A stretch of 10,107 nucleotides of DNA from Candidatus Methanomethylophilaceae archaeon (lineage in GTDB: Archaea; Thermoplasmatota; Thermoplasmata; Methanomassiliicoccales; Methanomethylophilaceae): positions 1-10,107 of the forward strand of contig JAEDJU010000040.1 of the NCBI GenBank assembly GCA_016296195.1, given 5' to 3'. The notes below the pieces were generated by a model. It did no database searches. It saw only the letters and a list, made by a program, of their open reading frames with translations, and was not told the origin of the DNA. Below are positions 1-6,849 of this stretch, in pieces (the first letter of the stretch is position 1; every line of letters starts with the position of its first letter). The translations under genes were made by a program, and so were the position numbers.

Positions 1-1
1 C

Positions 2-211
2 AACCCCCAGATCGATGAGATGTACGAGAGGATTACCGACCTGGGCGCCACAGGAGGGAAGCTGCTCGGTGCAGGGGGAAATGGGTTCATGCTCTTCTAC
101 GCCAGAGAGAATGCCAGAGAGGAGATCCTGCGCAGGACCAAAGACCTCCGCTGGATGCCGTTCCGTTTCGAATCATCAGGATCACAGATCATATACAACA
201 ATGAGGAATGA
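2..211 (+). CDS. GHMP-family sugar kinase, C-terminal part (heptose-7-phosphate kinase-like)
   Basis: This is the last 69 codons of a gene whose 5' part lies before the window. The end reads GATGGKLLGAGGNGFMLFY followed by RWMPFRFESSGSQIIY. The first stretch matches the C-terminal glycine-rich motif 3 of GHMP kinases, and the second matches the closing strand seen in D-glycero-D-manno-heptose 7-phosphate kinases (HddA type) and close relatives. Such enzymes use ATP to phosphorylate C1 of a sugar phosphate before nucleotidyl transfer. One glycine of the usual GAGGGGF run is replaced by asparagine, which need not affect function. The stop lies two bases before the best-supported start of the epimerase gene, so the two are probably co-transcribed and translationally coupled. 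The GHMP call is firm; heptose as substrate is inferred from family resemblance and could be fucose or another sugar. Confidence 0.8.
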   Translation, partial: NPQIDEMYERITDLGATGGKLLGAGGNGFMLFYARENAREEILRRTKDLRWMPFRFESSGSQIIYNNEE

Positions 212-213
212 AT

Positions 214-1149
214 ATGCTCAAGACCGCAGTCGTCACCGGCGGAGCCGGTTTCATCGGAAGCCAACTCGTAGACAAACTCATCCAGAAAGGATACAGGGTC
301 ATCGCCACAGACATGATCCCTGATGACAAGGCGAAGAACATCGCCCATCTGAAGGACGAGAAGAACTTCGAGTATGTCTGCATGGACATAAACAAGGGGG
401 AACTCCCCGAGATCTGCAAAGGATGCGACTGCATGTTCCACCTCGCAGCCAACTCAGACATCCGCGTCGGTGGACAGAATCCCACGGTCGATTTCGAGAA
501 CACCCTGACCACGACAAAAAGCGTCCTCGATGCCATGAAACAGGATTCCATCCCCCGCATGTTCTTCTCCTCCACATCCGCAGTCTACGGTGACAAGAGC
601 GGACGCGCACTCACCGAGGACGAGGGGGACCTCAGACCGATCTCGTACTACGGTGCATCCAAACTCGCTTCCGAGGCGCTGATCTCCGCATACTCATACA
701 TGAACTCGTTCGATGCCCTCGTGTTCAGGTTCCCCAACGTCGTGGGTCCCCGCCTGACCCACGGTGTGATCTTCGACTTCATCGAGAAGCTCAGGAAGGA
801 TCCCCGGAAACTCCAGATCCTCGGTGATGGAAAACAGAACAAACAGTACGTCTACAGCCCCGACCTCGTGGATGGCATAGTAGATTTCATGAATCGGGAC
901 TACAAAGGCATGAACATCTTCAACATCTCGACCGAGTCATTCACCGATGTGAACACCATAGCGGACATCATCTGCAGGGAGATGGGGCTCGAAGATGTGG
1001 AGTATGAATACACCGGCGGAAACTGCGGATGGAAGGGTGATGTCCCCTCGTTCGATTACGATATCTCCAAAGCCAAGGCAGCTGGCTGGAAATTTAGATA
1101 CAACTCCACACAGGCTGTGGAGATGACGGTTCGCGACGCACTCAACTGA
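214..1149 (+). CDS. NAD-dependent epimerase/dehydratase (extended SDR, GalE-like)
   Basis: The product is 311 aa, normal for nucleotide-sugar epimerases and dehydratases. The N-terminal Rossmann motif is TGGAGFIG, with glycines at residues 9, 12 and 15. An acidic residue at D33 ends strand 2, as in NAD(H)-preferring members. HLAAN follows near residue 76. T121 in SSTSAVYG and Y146/K150 in YGASK complete the catalytic triad, with the 25-residue spacing of GalE. It should interconvert or dehydrate an NDP-sugar in the cytoplasm; the exact sugar cannot be read from the sequence. I chose the ATG at 214 because GAGG at 203-206 lies seven bases ahead. An in-frame ATG at 208 overlaps the kinase stop as ATGA but has no properly spaced SD. 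The 3' end overlaps the convergent GT2 gene by eight bases. Pairing with the kinase suggests a sugar-nucleotide supply operon. Confidence 0.9.
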   Translation: MLKTAVVTGGAGFIGSQLVDKLIQKGYRVIATDMIPDDKAKNIAHLKDEKNFEYVCMDINKGELPEICKGCDCMFHLAANSDIRVGGQNPTVDFENTLTTTKSVLDAMKQDSIPRMFFSSTSAVYGDKSGRALTEDEGDLRPISYYGASKLASEALISAYSYMNSFDALVFRFPNVVGPRLTHGVIFDFIEKLRKDPRKLQILGDGKQNKQYVYSPDLVDGIVDFMNRDYKGMNIFNISTESFTDVNTIADIICREMGLEDVEYEYTGGNCGWKGDVPSFDYDISKAKAAGWKFRYNSTQAVEMTVRDALN

Positions 1150-2128
1150 GGTTTCCGTCGAAGAGGACATCGCTCTTCATCGAGTATTTCCTGTTGCGGG
1201 CATAGTTCCCGATGCGGTAAAACATGGCAGGTGACACCCTGTAGATGAGGACATCCATCGAGATCTCAGGGGATTTGTGTGACGCGAGTTTTCTCATCCC
1301 CTCGCTCTTGGAAAGCTCCCTGAACTTCTCAGGAGATGCACGGGTTAAACTGCGTATGACGTGACGGAACAGATGCCCGCAGAACCTCTCGTAGTCATCG
1401 GGGAAACGTTCCCTGAACGATTCGCACATCTCTCCCGAGAGCTCCACATCCCTCTGAGCAATGCTGTCGTCATTGGATCCACCGCAAAGCGAGCTCCCGT
1501 GCTGATAGTAAACGTACAGAGGTTTGTTGTAGTACACCACCTTGTCAGCCACCAGCAGGGAATCCACAGTCTGCTTGAAATCCTCGCAATAACCGGCTAT
1601 GAAACGGATGCTGTTCTCACGTAGGAAGCCCGTCCTGTACACTCTGGACCAGGGACACAGTGAAAGCCCTCCGCGACCGACCTCGAAAAGAGCCTCCACT
1701 GGGGACATCACCTTCACAGAATAACGTCCATACTCCTTCTCTGGAAGATCCCAATCCGATGAATATATACTGTTGAAGAAAACCACCGGGGACGACTCCC
1801 TCTCTGCGATATCTACGACCTCTTCGATAAGTGTCGGATACGGGTGATCATCCACGTCCAGGAACCATATGTAATCGCCCAAGGCCGCATCGAACCCGAT
1901 GTTACGAGCCCCTCCCATCCTCTGATCATCGTTCTGCATGATCACGCGGAAACGTGGATCACCGGAGGTCTCACTGATGATGCGGTCGATGGTGTCGTCT
2001 CTCGTCTTGGAATCGACCACGAAGATGACATCTAGGTCCGAATGGGTCTGCATGTTAATCACTGAAACACATCCGTGTATGTGCTTGGAACCATTGTACA
2101 CGGGTATGATTACGGATACTTTCACCAT
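1142..2128 (-). CDS. Family 2 glycosyltransferase (GT-A fold)
   Basis: The product is 328 aa. It opens with VKVSVIIPVYNG, the standard GT2 beginning. FVVDSKTRDDT at about 36-46 replaces the usual VDDGSTDGT. GGARNIG lies at 72-78, and the DxD-type metal and nucleotide-sugar site is D91-V-D-D94 within WFLDVDD. WSRVYR at 160-165 and the acidic pair E182-D183 after a GYC segment correspond to the acceptor-side WxKlyr and ED motifs of the family. The C-terminal 100 residues are charged and contain no membrane segment, so the enzyme should be cytoplasmic or peripheral. It would transfer a sugar from an NDP-sugar to a lipid-linked or growing surface glycan. The start is supported by GGAGG at 2136-2140, seven bases upstream, and a TATA-like box at 2173-2182, so it looks independently transcribed from the operon upstream of it. 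Confidence 0.92.
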   Translation of the reverse strand: MVKVSVIIPVYNGSKHIHGCVSVINMQTHSDLDVIFVVDSKTRDDTIDRIISETSGDPRFRVIMQNDDQRMGGARNIGFDAALGDYIWFLDVDDHPYPTLIEEVVDIAERESSPVVFFNSIYSSDWDLPEKEYGRYSVKVMSPVEALFEVGRGGLSLCPWSRVYRTGFLRENSIRFIAGYCEDFKQTVDSLLVADKVVYYNKPLYVYYQHGSSLCGGSNDDSIAQRDVELSGEMCESFRERFPDDYERFCGHLFRHVIRSLTRASPEKFRELSKSEGMRKLASHKSPEISMDVLIYRVSPAMFYRIGNYARNRKYSMKSDVLFDGNLS

Positions 2129-2135
2129 TCAGGAG

Positions 2136-2140
2136 CCTCC
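2136..2140 (-). promoter_or_regulatory. Ribosome binding site of the GT2 gene
   Basis: On the minus strand this reads GGAGG, seven bases before the ATG at 2128-2126. It matches the core of the archaeal anti-SD and fixes the start of the glycosyltransferase gene. Confidence 0.75.
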
Positions 2141-2172
2141 ACTCTGAACATCCCTTAAACTGGATGCGTATG

Positions 2173-2182
2173 GATATAAAAA
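2173..2182 (-). promoter_or_regulatory. Putative archaeal TATA box for the GT2 gene
   Basis: The minus strand reads TTTTTATATC in the 85-base gap between the flippase stop and the GT2 start. A transcript beginning about 25 bases downstream would have a leader of roughly 20 bases containing the GGAGG site at 2136-2140, a consistent geometry. No BRE is obvious. The call rests on sequence pattern and position only. Confidence 0.5.
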
Positions 2183-2200
2183 CATTCAGAACACACCAAC

Positions 2201-2213
2201 GAAAAAGCAAACA
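2201..2213 (-). terminator. T-rich archaeal-type terminator after the flippase gene
   Basis: Immediately after the flippase stop the minus strand reads TGTTTGCTTTTTC, with a further T5 run at 2178-2182. Archaeal RNA polymerase can terminate at T-runs without a hairpin, and I see no convincing stem here. Together with the separate TATA box this suggests the five-gene operon ends here, but read-through into the GT2 gene remains possible. Confidence 0.35.
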
Positions 2214-3767
2214 TCAACTGTGGATGATTCTCTGAACGAAACCTGGAAGGAATGTGGTGACCAGTTCCCTCTCCTCCTTGTTGAACAACAACCTCATCAT
2301 CACCACGAAATAGATGAGGAATCCGACCAAGAGGGACAGAAGGACTGCCGTCCAAGTTGTGGGCAGGGTGAACACCCGGGTGGATGCATAACCGATGGCA
2401 AGCAGTACCGCGAAAGCAACATAGCTGTACGCCAACGATGGGATGTACTTCTTCAGACCTCCGCTTGTGAGCTTGGAGGCATACAAAGGGTAGAACACAA
2501 GTTTCAACAGGAGCATGGAGACCGTCCACGAGACGCACACGCCTAACACCCCCCAGTCGGTGACCGTCAGGATCACCACGGACATTAGGACGTTCAACAC
2601 ACCGAATGCCCCTGTTGCCAATGCCACCGGCCTCATCCTCTCGAACACCACAGGAACCTCTATCAATGCGTTGACTGTGCACACCGCCACCTCTGCAGGG
2701 AGCATGATGTACAACATCGGGTAGATGTCCGAGTATCCCGGACCCAACCATATCCCTATCACCTGTGGCGCGAAGATCATGACATAGGCCAACGGGAAGG
2801 CCATGAACAACCCCACGAACTTTGTGAATATCTTCAGGATGCGTACCATGCCATCGGTGTCGCGTTGGGCATAACATCTGTATGCCAAAGGCATAGCGGC
2901 CGCAGCTATCGACGTGCATGCCGTGTTGGTCATGGAAATGACATTGGCCGCGACGGAGAATGATCCCTGTGCCGTACTGCCGACCATCAGATTGACGACG
3001 ATCATGGAGGCCTGGATGAACATCAGGGATCCGAACTCACAGATGATGGCCCATAGGCCGAGACCGCTCATCTTCCTCAGAAGATGAGGATCATAGCAAC
3101 TGCGGGAGAAACGGATCTGAGGACATTCCCTACGGAGGTACACCGCCATTATGATCAGGAACACGGCGGTAGAGACCACATACGACACACCGATGAGGGT
3201 GAGGGACGGCTCCGTGAACAGGAAGAACGCCAAGACCAGCCCCACCTGTAGCACACAGTGGATTATCCTTCCCGTGTATGTGATGTACATCTTGTTGTGG
3301 GCCATGAACACGCTACCCATGCATGCGCTGAACGAGAGCATCAGGGATGAAACGAGGATCATGAAGAACGCCAGCTGGACATCCAGGCTATGTGCCTCAC
3401 CCACATCGAATATGTACGGAGCCAGGACGGACACCAGGAGGACCACCGGCATCAGGGCAGCTATGCACTTCAGCATCCCTATCGTCGATGATGTGTAAGT
3501 ACGGTTTGCCGTATCCATATCACCTTGCTGCACCGCAACCGCCATGTAGCGTGTGAACGCATTGGCCAGGGAATCCGACATCGCCAGGAAGTAGGTGGTG
3601 ATCGTGGTCACAAGGGGAATTATCGCATAAGTCGACAGCCCGAACTCCCCTATGTAGTAAGGGACCATCAGGAACCCGACCAGTGCCATGATCACGGTAC
3701 GGACGATGTTCGTCACCATGTTCAGGGAGACCCTGCTGGAGAAGGAATCAAACTGTGTTCCGGCCAA
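2214..3767 (-). CDS. Polysaccharide/oligosaccharide flippase (MOP superfamily, Wzx/MATE-like)
   Basis: The product is 517 aa from the preferred start. It is very hydrophobic, with about 12-14 membrane segments along its whole length, the normal size and architecture of MOP-superfamily lipid-linked glycan exporters. Near the N-terminus come FSSRVSLNMVTNIVRTVIMALVGFLMVPYYIG and a YAIIPLVTTITTYF helix, typical of Wzx/polysaccharide-biosynthesis proteins. Its likely role is to flip an undecaprenyl- or dolichyl-linked glycan across the cytoplasmic membrane. The start is a TTG at 3767-3765, chosen because GGAGG at 3774-3778 lies six bases upstream. A GTG at 3800 would add 11 residues but lacks an SD. 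The gene overlaps the 3' end of the GT-C gene by 20 bases, so translation is probably coupled. The specific substrate is unknown. Confidence 0.88.
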   Translation of the reverse strand: MAGTQFDSFSSRVSLNMVTNIVRTVIMALVGFLMVPYYIGEFGLSTYAIIPLVTTITTYFLAMSDSLANAFTRYMAVAVQQGDMDTANRTYTSSTIGMLKCIAALMPVVLLVSVLAPYIFDVGEAHSLDVQLAFFMILVSSLMLSFSACMGSVFMAHNKMYITYTGRIIHCVLQVGLVLAFFLFTEPSLTLIGVSYVVSTAVFLIIMAVYLRRECPQIRFSRSCYDPHLLRKMSGLGLWAIICEFGSLMFIQASMIVVNLMVGSTAQGSFSVAANVISMTNTACTSIAAAAMPLAYRCYAQRDTDGMVRILKIFTKFVGLFMAFPLAYVMIFAPQVIGIWLGPGYSDIYPMLYIMLPAEVAVCTVNALIEVPVVFERMRPVALATGAFGVLNVLMSVVILTVTDWGVLGVCVSWTVSMLLLKLVFYPLYASKLTSGGLKKYIPSLAYSYVAFAVLLAIGYASTRVFTLPTTWTAVLLSLLVGFLIYFVVMMRLLFNKEERELVTTFLPGFVQRIIHS

Positions 3768-5109
3768 AGATGCCCTCCCTTCCGAATGGGATCCTATCAC
3801 GGAACATGATCAGGAATATCGACAGTATGCCCGCATATGTGATGACACCTCCGAAAATCATCCAGGCAAGTCCAGGGGTGAATCCGCTTCCCGCTGAGAA
3901 CCACTTCAGAAGGCCCACGGCTGTATCCACGGAGATGAGGTCCGTCCAGGCCGCGAGGGGCAGGAGCATCAGGGCGTTGGATGTCGTGATGAAGAACACA
4001 GATCCGAATGAGATTATCTTCCAGCTGAGCATGCACTTCCCGTCCTCCACGACAGCCCAGTAGACAAGGAAGGGTAACATGGAGATCATGTACTGTGGCG
4101 CAGGCGGAAACAGCATGCACATCGCCAGCAGGAGGAAGCAGTACTTCATCAGATTGTGTTCGATCCTGTCCCTCCTGGATCTGTACATGAGCACAGCACA
4201 TGCGATGGATGCCACTATCACCGCGAGATAGGTAAATATCCTGGCCTTGCCGGCGATCACATCGAAGAGATTGCTCTCCACGGATGACCCCGTACGGTCT
4301 GTGATGAACTGGAAACACTGCTCCAATGTGCCCTCCAGGATCTGGGGCATGAATACTATGAGCGTCATGGCGACGGCACCGATGACGGCGAGGGACAGAT
4401 TGATGACTGCCCTCCTACGATCGGAGGCTCTCAACAGCACATATGCGATGAGGGGGAATATGACGAAGGCCGGGAATAACTTGGTCAACACCGCGAGGCT
4501 GAACATCATCCCCGCCACCAGATATCTCTCCCTCTTCAGGAGGATGACCGTCAGAACGAGGAACGTGGCCGCAAAAGTATCCGGCATGCCGGTGATACAA
4601 GTGACCCCTATGAGAAGCGGACAAAGGAACACCATCGCGAATGCTAGATCTGCCTTGTGGTCATCACCTGTAGCATCCTTCACCAGATAGCGGACTCCGA
4701 ACGCCAGGATGACATCCGAGATGATCAAAGGAAGGTTCACGGTGAATGTGAAGGCCACCGATGGTACTGTCGCACTAAAGTACACATATGGGATGGCCTC
4801 CGAGAACAAAGCCTCGACGACACGGACCACATCGTATCCAAGGTCCAGGAACATGGACTGAAGGGCGCTGACAAACCCGAGGATGTAACCCCAGACCGGC
4901 GTGTAGTAGTAGCCCTCCACTCCGTACAAACCTTCCCCCGTCTCGATGTTACGGATGACCAATGCCCAATAATCAGCGTCGTAAACAATGCTGAGGGTGG
5001 ATGCCAGAAGCCTCACGGCAATTCCGATGATCAGTATCCAAAGGATGGGATGGCGGATGGCGGCCAGGCGGGACTTCAAAGAGGCATAGCAACAGGATGA
5101 ATCAACCAT
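3748..5109 (-). CDS. Polytopic membrane glycosyltransferase, GT-C fold (GT87/PIG-M-like)
   Basis: The product is 453 aa with about 10 predicted membrane helices. The first runs from roughly residue 22 to 42 and is followed by an acidic external loop, IVYDADYWALVIRN, with D44 and D46. This is the placement of the catalytic acidic motif in GT-C enzymes that use polyprenyl-phosphate sugars. Next come GLYGVEGYYYTPVWGY at about 60-75 and, later, an LTKLFPAFVIFPLIAYVLL segment. Both resemble the YxxPP and KxxP features of DUF2029/PIG-M-type mannosyltransferases. The likely reaction is sugar transfer from dolichyl- or polyprenyl-phosphate-sugar to a glycan on the outer face of the membrane. The ATG at 5109 is chosen because GGAGG at 5116-5120 lies six bases upstream. 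It overlaps the preceding gene by eight bases and the flippase by 20. The fold call is good; donor and acceptor are unknown. Confidence 0.75.
   Translation of the reverse strand: MVDSSCCYASLKSRLAAIRHPILWILIIGIAVRLLASTLSIVYDADYWALVIRNIETGEGLYGVEGYYYTPVWGYILGFVSALQSMFLDLGYDVVRVVEALFSEAIPYVYFSATVPSVAFTFTVNLPLIISDVILAFGVRYLVKDATGDDHKADLAFAMVFLCPLLIGVTCITGMPDTFAATFLVLTVILLKRERYLVAGMMFSLAVLTKLFPAFVIFPLIAYVLLRASDRRRAVINLSLAVIGAVAMTLIVFMPQILEGTLEQCFQFITDRTGSSVESNLFDVIAGKARIFTYLAVIVASIACAVLMYRSRRDRIEHNLMKYCFLLLAMCMLFPPAPQYMISMLPFLVYWAVVEDGKCMLSWKIISFGSVFFITTSNALMLLPLAAWTDLISVDTAVGLLKWFSAGSGFTPGLAWMIFGGVITYAGILSIFLIMFRDRIPFGREGIFGRNTV
3774..3778 (-). promoter_or_regulatory. Ribosome binding site deciding a TTG start
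   Basis: The minus strand reads GGAGG inside the end of the GT-C gene, six bases before the TTG at 3767. No comparable site precedes the GTG at 3800 or the ATG at 3719, so it decides the flippase start. Confidence 0.6.
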
Positions 5110-6121
5110 GGAATGCCTCCCCATGGTTCATATAGAATCCACCAGTGTAGATGTATAGTGTGCATCCGGCCCTTGGAACGTCGATCGAACCTTCGATAGT
5201 CCCCCTGACGACCTTCCCATCTTGGACACACGATATCTCCGAATCCACGGTCAGTCCCGATGCGATGACCTGGCCGATGTCATCGATCTGATTGACATCG
5301 AAATTACCACTGAAGACACATATCTGACCAGACCTGAACGGAACGAACACGATCGAGGAGTATCCATCCAGGGAATAGCCCATCGAAATCGCCCCATCTA
5401 TGACCGAGGAATCGAGTGCAAACTGAAGACTGCTGTTCTTGAAACGGAAGGCATCGGTGAACCCATTGTCCACCTTGGTATCGGCAACTTCCATCGAACC
5501 ATCATGGATGCAACGGACACCGAAGAAAAGCTCCTGGTTTCCAGAGACCTCCACGAGAGAGCTTCCATCGGTATAGAAACGTCCGACCTCGGAGCCCAAC
5601 CAATACAGGGTCCCGCCCTCGGACATCCACTCCAGAAGGAGACACCCATCTGTACCGTCATAGACCTCCGAAGGGAGGGAATAGGACATGATCATGAGCG
5701 CATGTCCCGACGGATCCGAAAGGGTGGATCTGAGATGATCGGATAGTTCAGAGGATGAACATTGGATGACCTCCGAGAAACCACGGAAACGCAGTGCCTC
5801 CCGGACCTGTTTGGCATAGTACTCCTGATCCAGATAGACTGCTCCCGAAAGACCGTGTGCCTCGGCATAGTGGCCCATGTACCCCTCGTCAACGAATATG
5901 CACAGATCCGTCACCGGCTTACGACCATCATTTTCCAACAGAATGGCTGAGAATACGTCGGAACCGGACGAGCTGACAGTGTAATCGACCCTGCCGTCCG
6001 ACCATGTGGCGGTGGAACCATACTCGTGGATGTCAGAATAGTATGTACAGTACTCACCAACGACCACGACGGCGCATAACGCAAGCGCCAGGACGACCAC
6101 CAGGTCCACCTTGTACCTCAT
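5102..6121 (-). CDS. Membrane-anchored extracytoplasmic protein of unknown family
   Basis: I do not recognise a named family. The product is 339 aa with a short basic N-terminus (MRYK) and one hydrophobic segment at about residues 5-22, a signal anchor or signal peptide. The remainder is soluble and acidic. After about 35 residues that look like a beta-rich start comes an alternating alpha/beta region: LCIFVDEGYMGHY, a YYAKQVREALRFRGFSEVI helix-strand, HALMIMSYSLP, and LLEWMSEGGTLYWLGSEVGRFY. The last resembles the GG-containing strand-loop of class I amidotransferase-like or ThuA-like Rossmann folds, but no Cys-His-Glu triad is evident. The C-terminus is again beta-like. The start at 6121 has GGTGA just ahead and lies two bases after the cytidylyltransferase stop. 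A longer frame back to 6283 overlaps that gene and is rejected. It sits between the cytidylyltransferase and GT-C genes, so a role in surface glycan assembly is inferred. Confidence 0.7.
   Translation of the reverse strand: MRYKVDLVVVLALALCAVVVVGEYCTYYSDIHEYGSTATWSDGRVDYTVSSSGSDVFSAILLENDGRKPVTDLCIFVDEGYMGHYAEAHGLSGAVYLDQEYYAKQVREALRFRGFSEVIQCSSSELSDHLRSTLSDPSGHALMIMSYSLPSEVYDGTDGCLLLEWMSEGGTLYWLGSEVGRFYTDGSSLVEVSGNQELFFGVRCIHDGSMEVADTKVDNGFTDAFRFKNSSLQFALDSSVIDGAISMGYSLDGYSSIVFVPFRSGQICVFSGNFDVNQIDDIGQVIASGLTVDSEISCVQDGKVVRGTIEGSIDVPRAGCTLYIYTGGFYMNHGEAFHG
5116..5120 (-). promoter_or_regulatory. Ribosome binding site deciding the GT-C gene start
   Basis: The minus strand reads GGGGAGG here, and the GGAGG core is six bases before the ATG at 5109. 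An in-frame ATG at 5124 overlaps this SD and would add only five residues, so 5109 is preferred. Confidence 0.65.
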
Positions 6122-6123
6122 GC

Positions 6124-6849
6124 TCACCCCGTTCTGACCTTGATAGACCTGTCCCCGGTACGGATGTAATCCAATATACGCTGATAATCGTCGATGTAAT
6201 CTATCTCGGCCCAAAAGAAATCGCTCATGTCCCTGACATGTACCGGGGTCTCGTCGATGTGCTCGTACAGCACGTTCTCCCACCAGAGGTCGTACCTCTC
6301 GGCAGCGACGAGGTCCTCCAGACGATGGCGGAACTCGGGAACCATATGCCCGGCTATCCTGGCGATGCCGACATACTCGGTCGTACGGTCATCCCTGGCA
6401 AGTTCCTTTCCGTAACCCTTGATGAGACCGTCCTCCACCCTGAAGAAATAATCCCCGACATCGACGCGGGACTCGTCGCCCAACATCACAACATCATTCG
6501 TATCGGATTCCAAATCTGAGTACATACCCTCTCCCCAGAAGACATCGGCATTGGCCAGGATTATATCGTCACCATCCAGAAACTCCCTGGCGAACCAGAG
6601 GGATGCCATGCTGTTGGTGACCCTGTAGAAGGGGTTGAAGAAGAAACGAACATCACGGCCCTCCAGGGCCTCACGGACCTCCGTATTCCTGAAACCGACG
6701 ACAATGGCGACATCGACACCGTGGGAGATCAGCATATCCACGGTCCTTGTGATCAAAGGGGCCCCACCCACATCGAGGGTACTCTTAGGTTTGCTGACGG
6801 CCCTGCTGATCCTGCTGCCGACTCCGGCAGCCATGAGTATGGCCTTCAT
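6124..6849 (-). CDS. LicC-type CTP:phospho-alcohol/phosphonate cytidylyltransferase
   Basis: The product is 241 aa, close to the length of LicC (about 230). MKAILMAAGVGSR with KPK at 20-22 is the nucleotide-binding signature of the GT-A-like NTP transferases. VVGFR at 50-54, then NPFYRVTNSMASLWFARE at 72-89 and ANADVFW with D102 as probable metal ligand, follow the LicC pattern rather than that of hexose-1-phosphate nucleotidyltransferases. The C-terminal W213-AEIDYIDDYQRI matches the conserved closing EID segment of LicC. The expected reaction is CTP plus phosphocholine, 2-aminoethylphosphonate or a similar small head group to give CDP- or CMP-conjugate and pyrophosphate, in the cytoplasm. 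It overlaps the aminotransferase stop by four bases (ATGA), indicating coupled translation and a shared pathway. The adjacent licD genes strengthen the assignment. The head group itself cannot be read from the sequence; PntC (CMP-aminoethylphosphonate) is the leading alternative to LicC. Confidence 0.82.
   Translation of the reverse strand: MKAILMAAGVGSRISRAVSKPKSTLDVGGAPLITRTVDMLISHGVDVAIVVGFRNTEVREALEGRDVRFFFNPFYRVTNSMASLWFAREFLDGDDIILANADVFWGEGMYSDLESDTNDVVMLGDESRVDVGDYFFRVEDGLIKGYGKELARDDRTTEYVGIARIAGHMVPEFRHRLEDLVAAERYDLWWENVLYEHIDETPVHVRDMSDFFWAEIDYIDDYQRILDYIRTGDRSIKVRTG

Noticed and set aside
2155..2919. A 254-codon open frame on the minus strand within the flippase gene
   Set aside because: It is rich in His, Arg, Gly and Cys with no recognisable domain, and lies in another frame of a strongly supported membrane protein gene; it is a composition shadow.
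4247..4690. A 147-codon plus-strand open frame opposite the GT-C gene
   Set aside because: It is antisense to a well-supported polytopic membrane protein, is Met/Arg/Thr-rich and has no domain.
6065..6121. Lipoprotein lipobox in the anchored protein (LALC at residues 13-16)
   Set aside because: The residue before Cys is Leu rather than Gly, Ala or Ser, and the Cys falls in the middle of the hydrophobic segment; a simple signal anchor fits better.
6122..6283. N-terminal extension of the membrane-anchored protein back to 6283
   Set aside because: The extra 54 residues are Arg- and Gly-rich and overlap the LicC-type gene; the hydrophobic anchor starts right after the SD-supported ATG at 6121.
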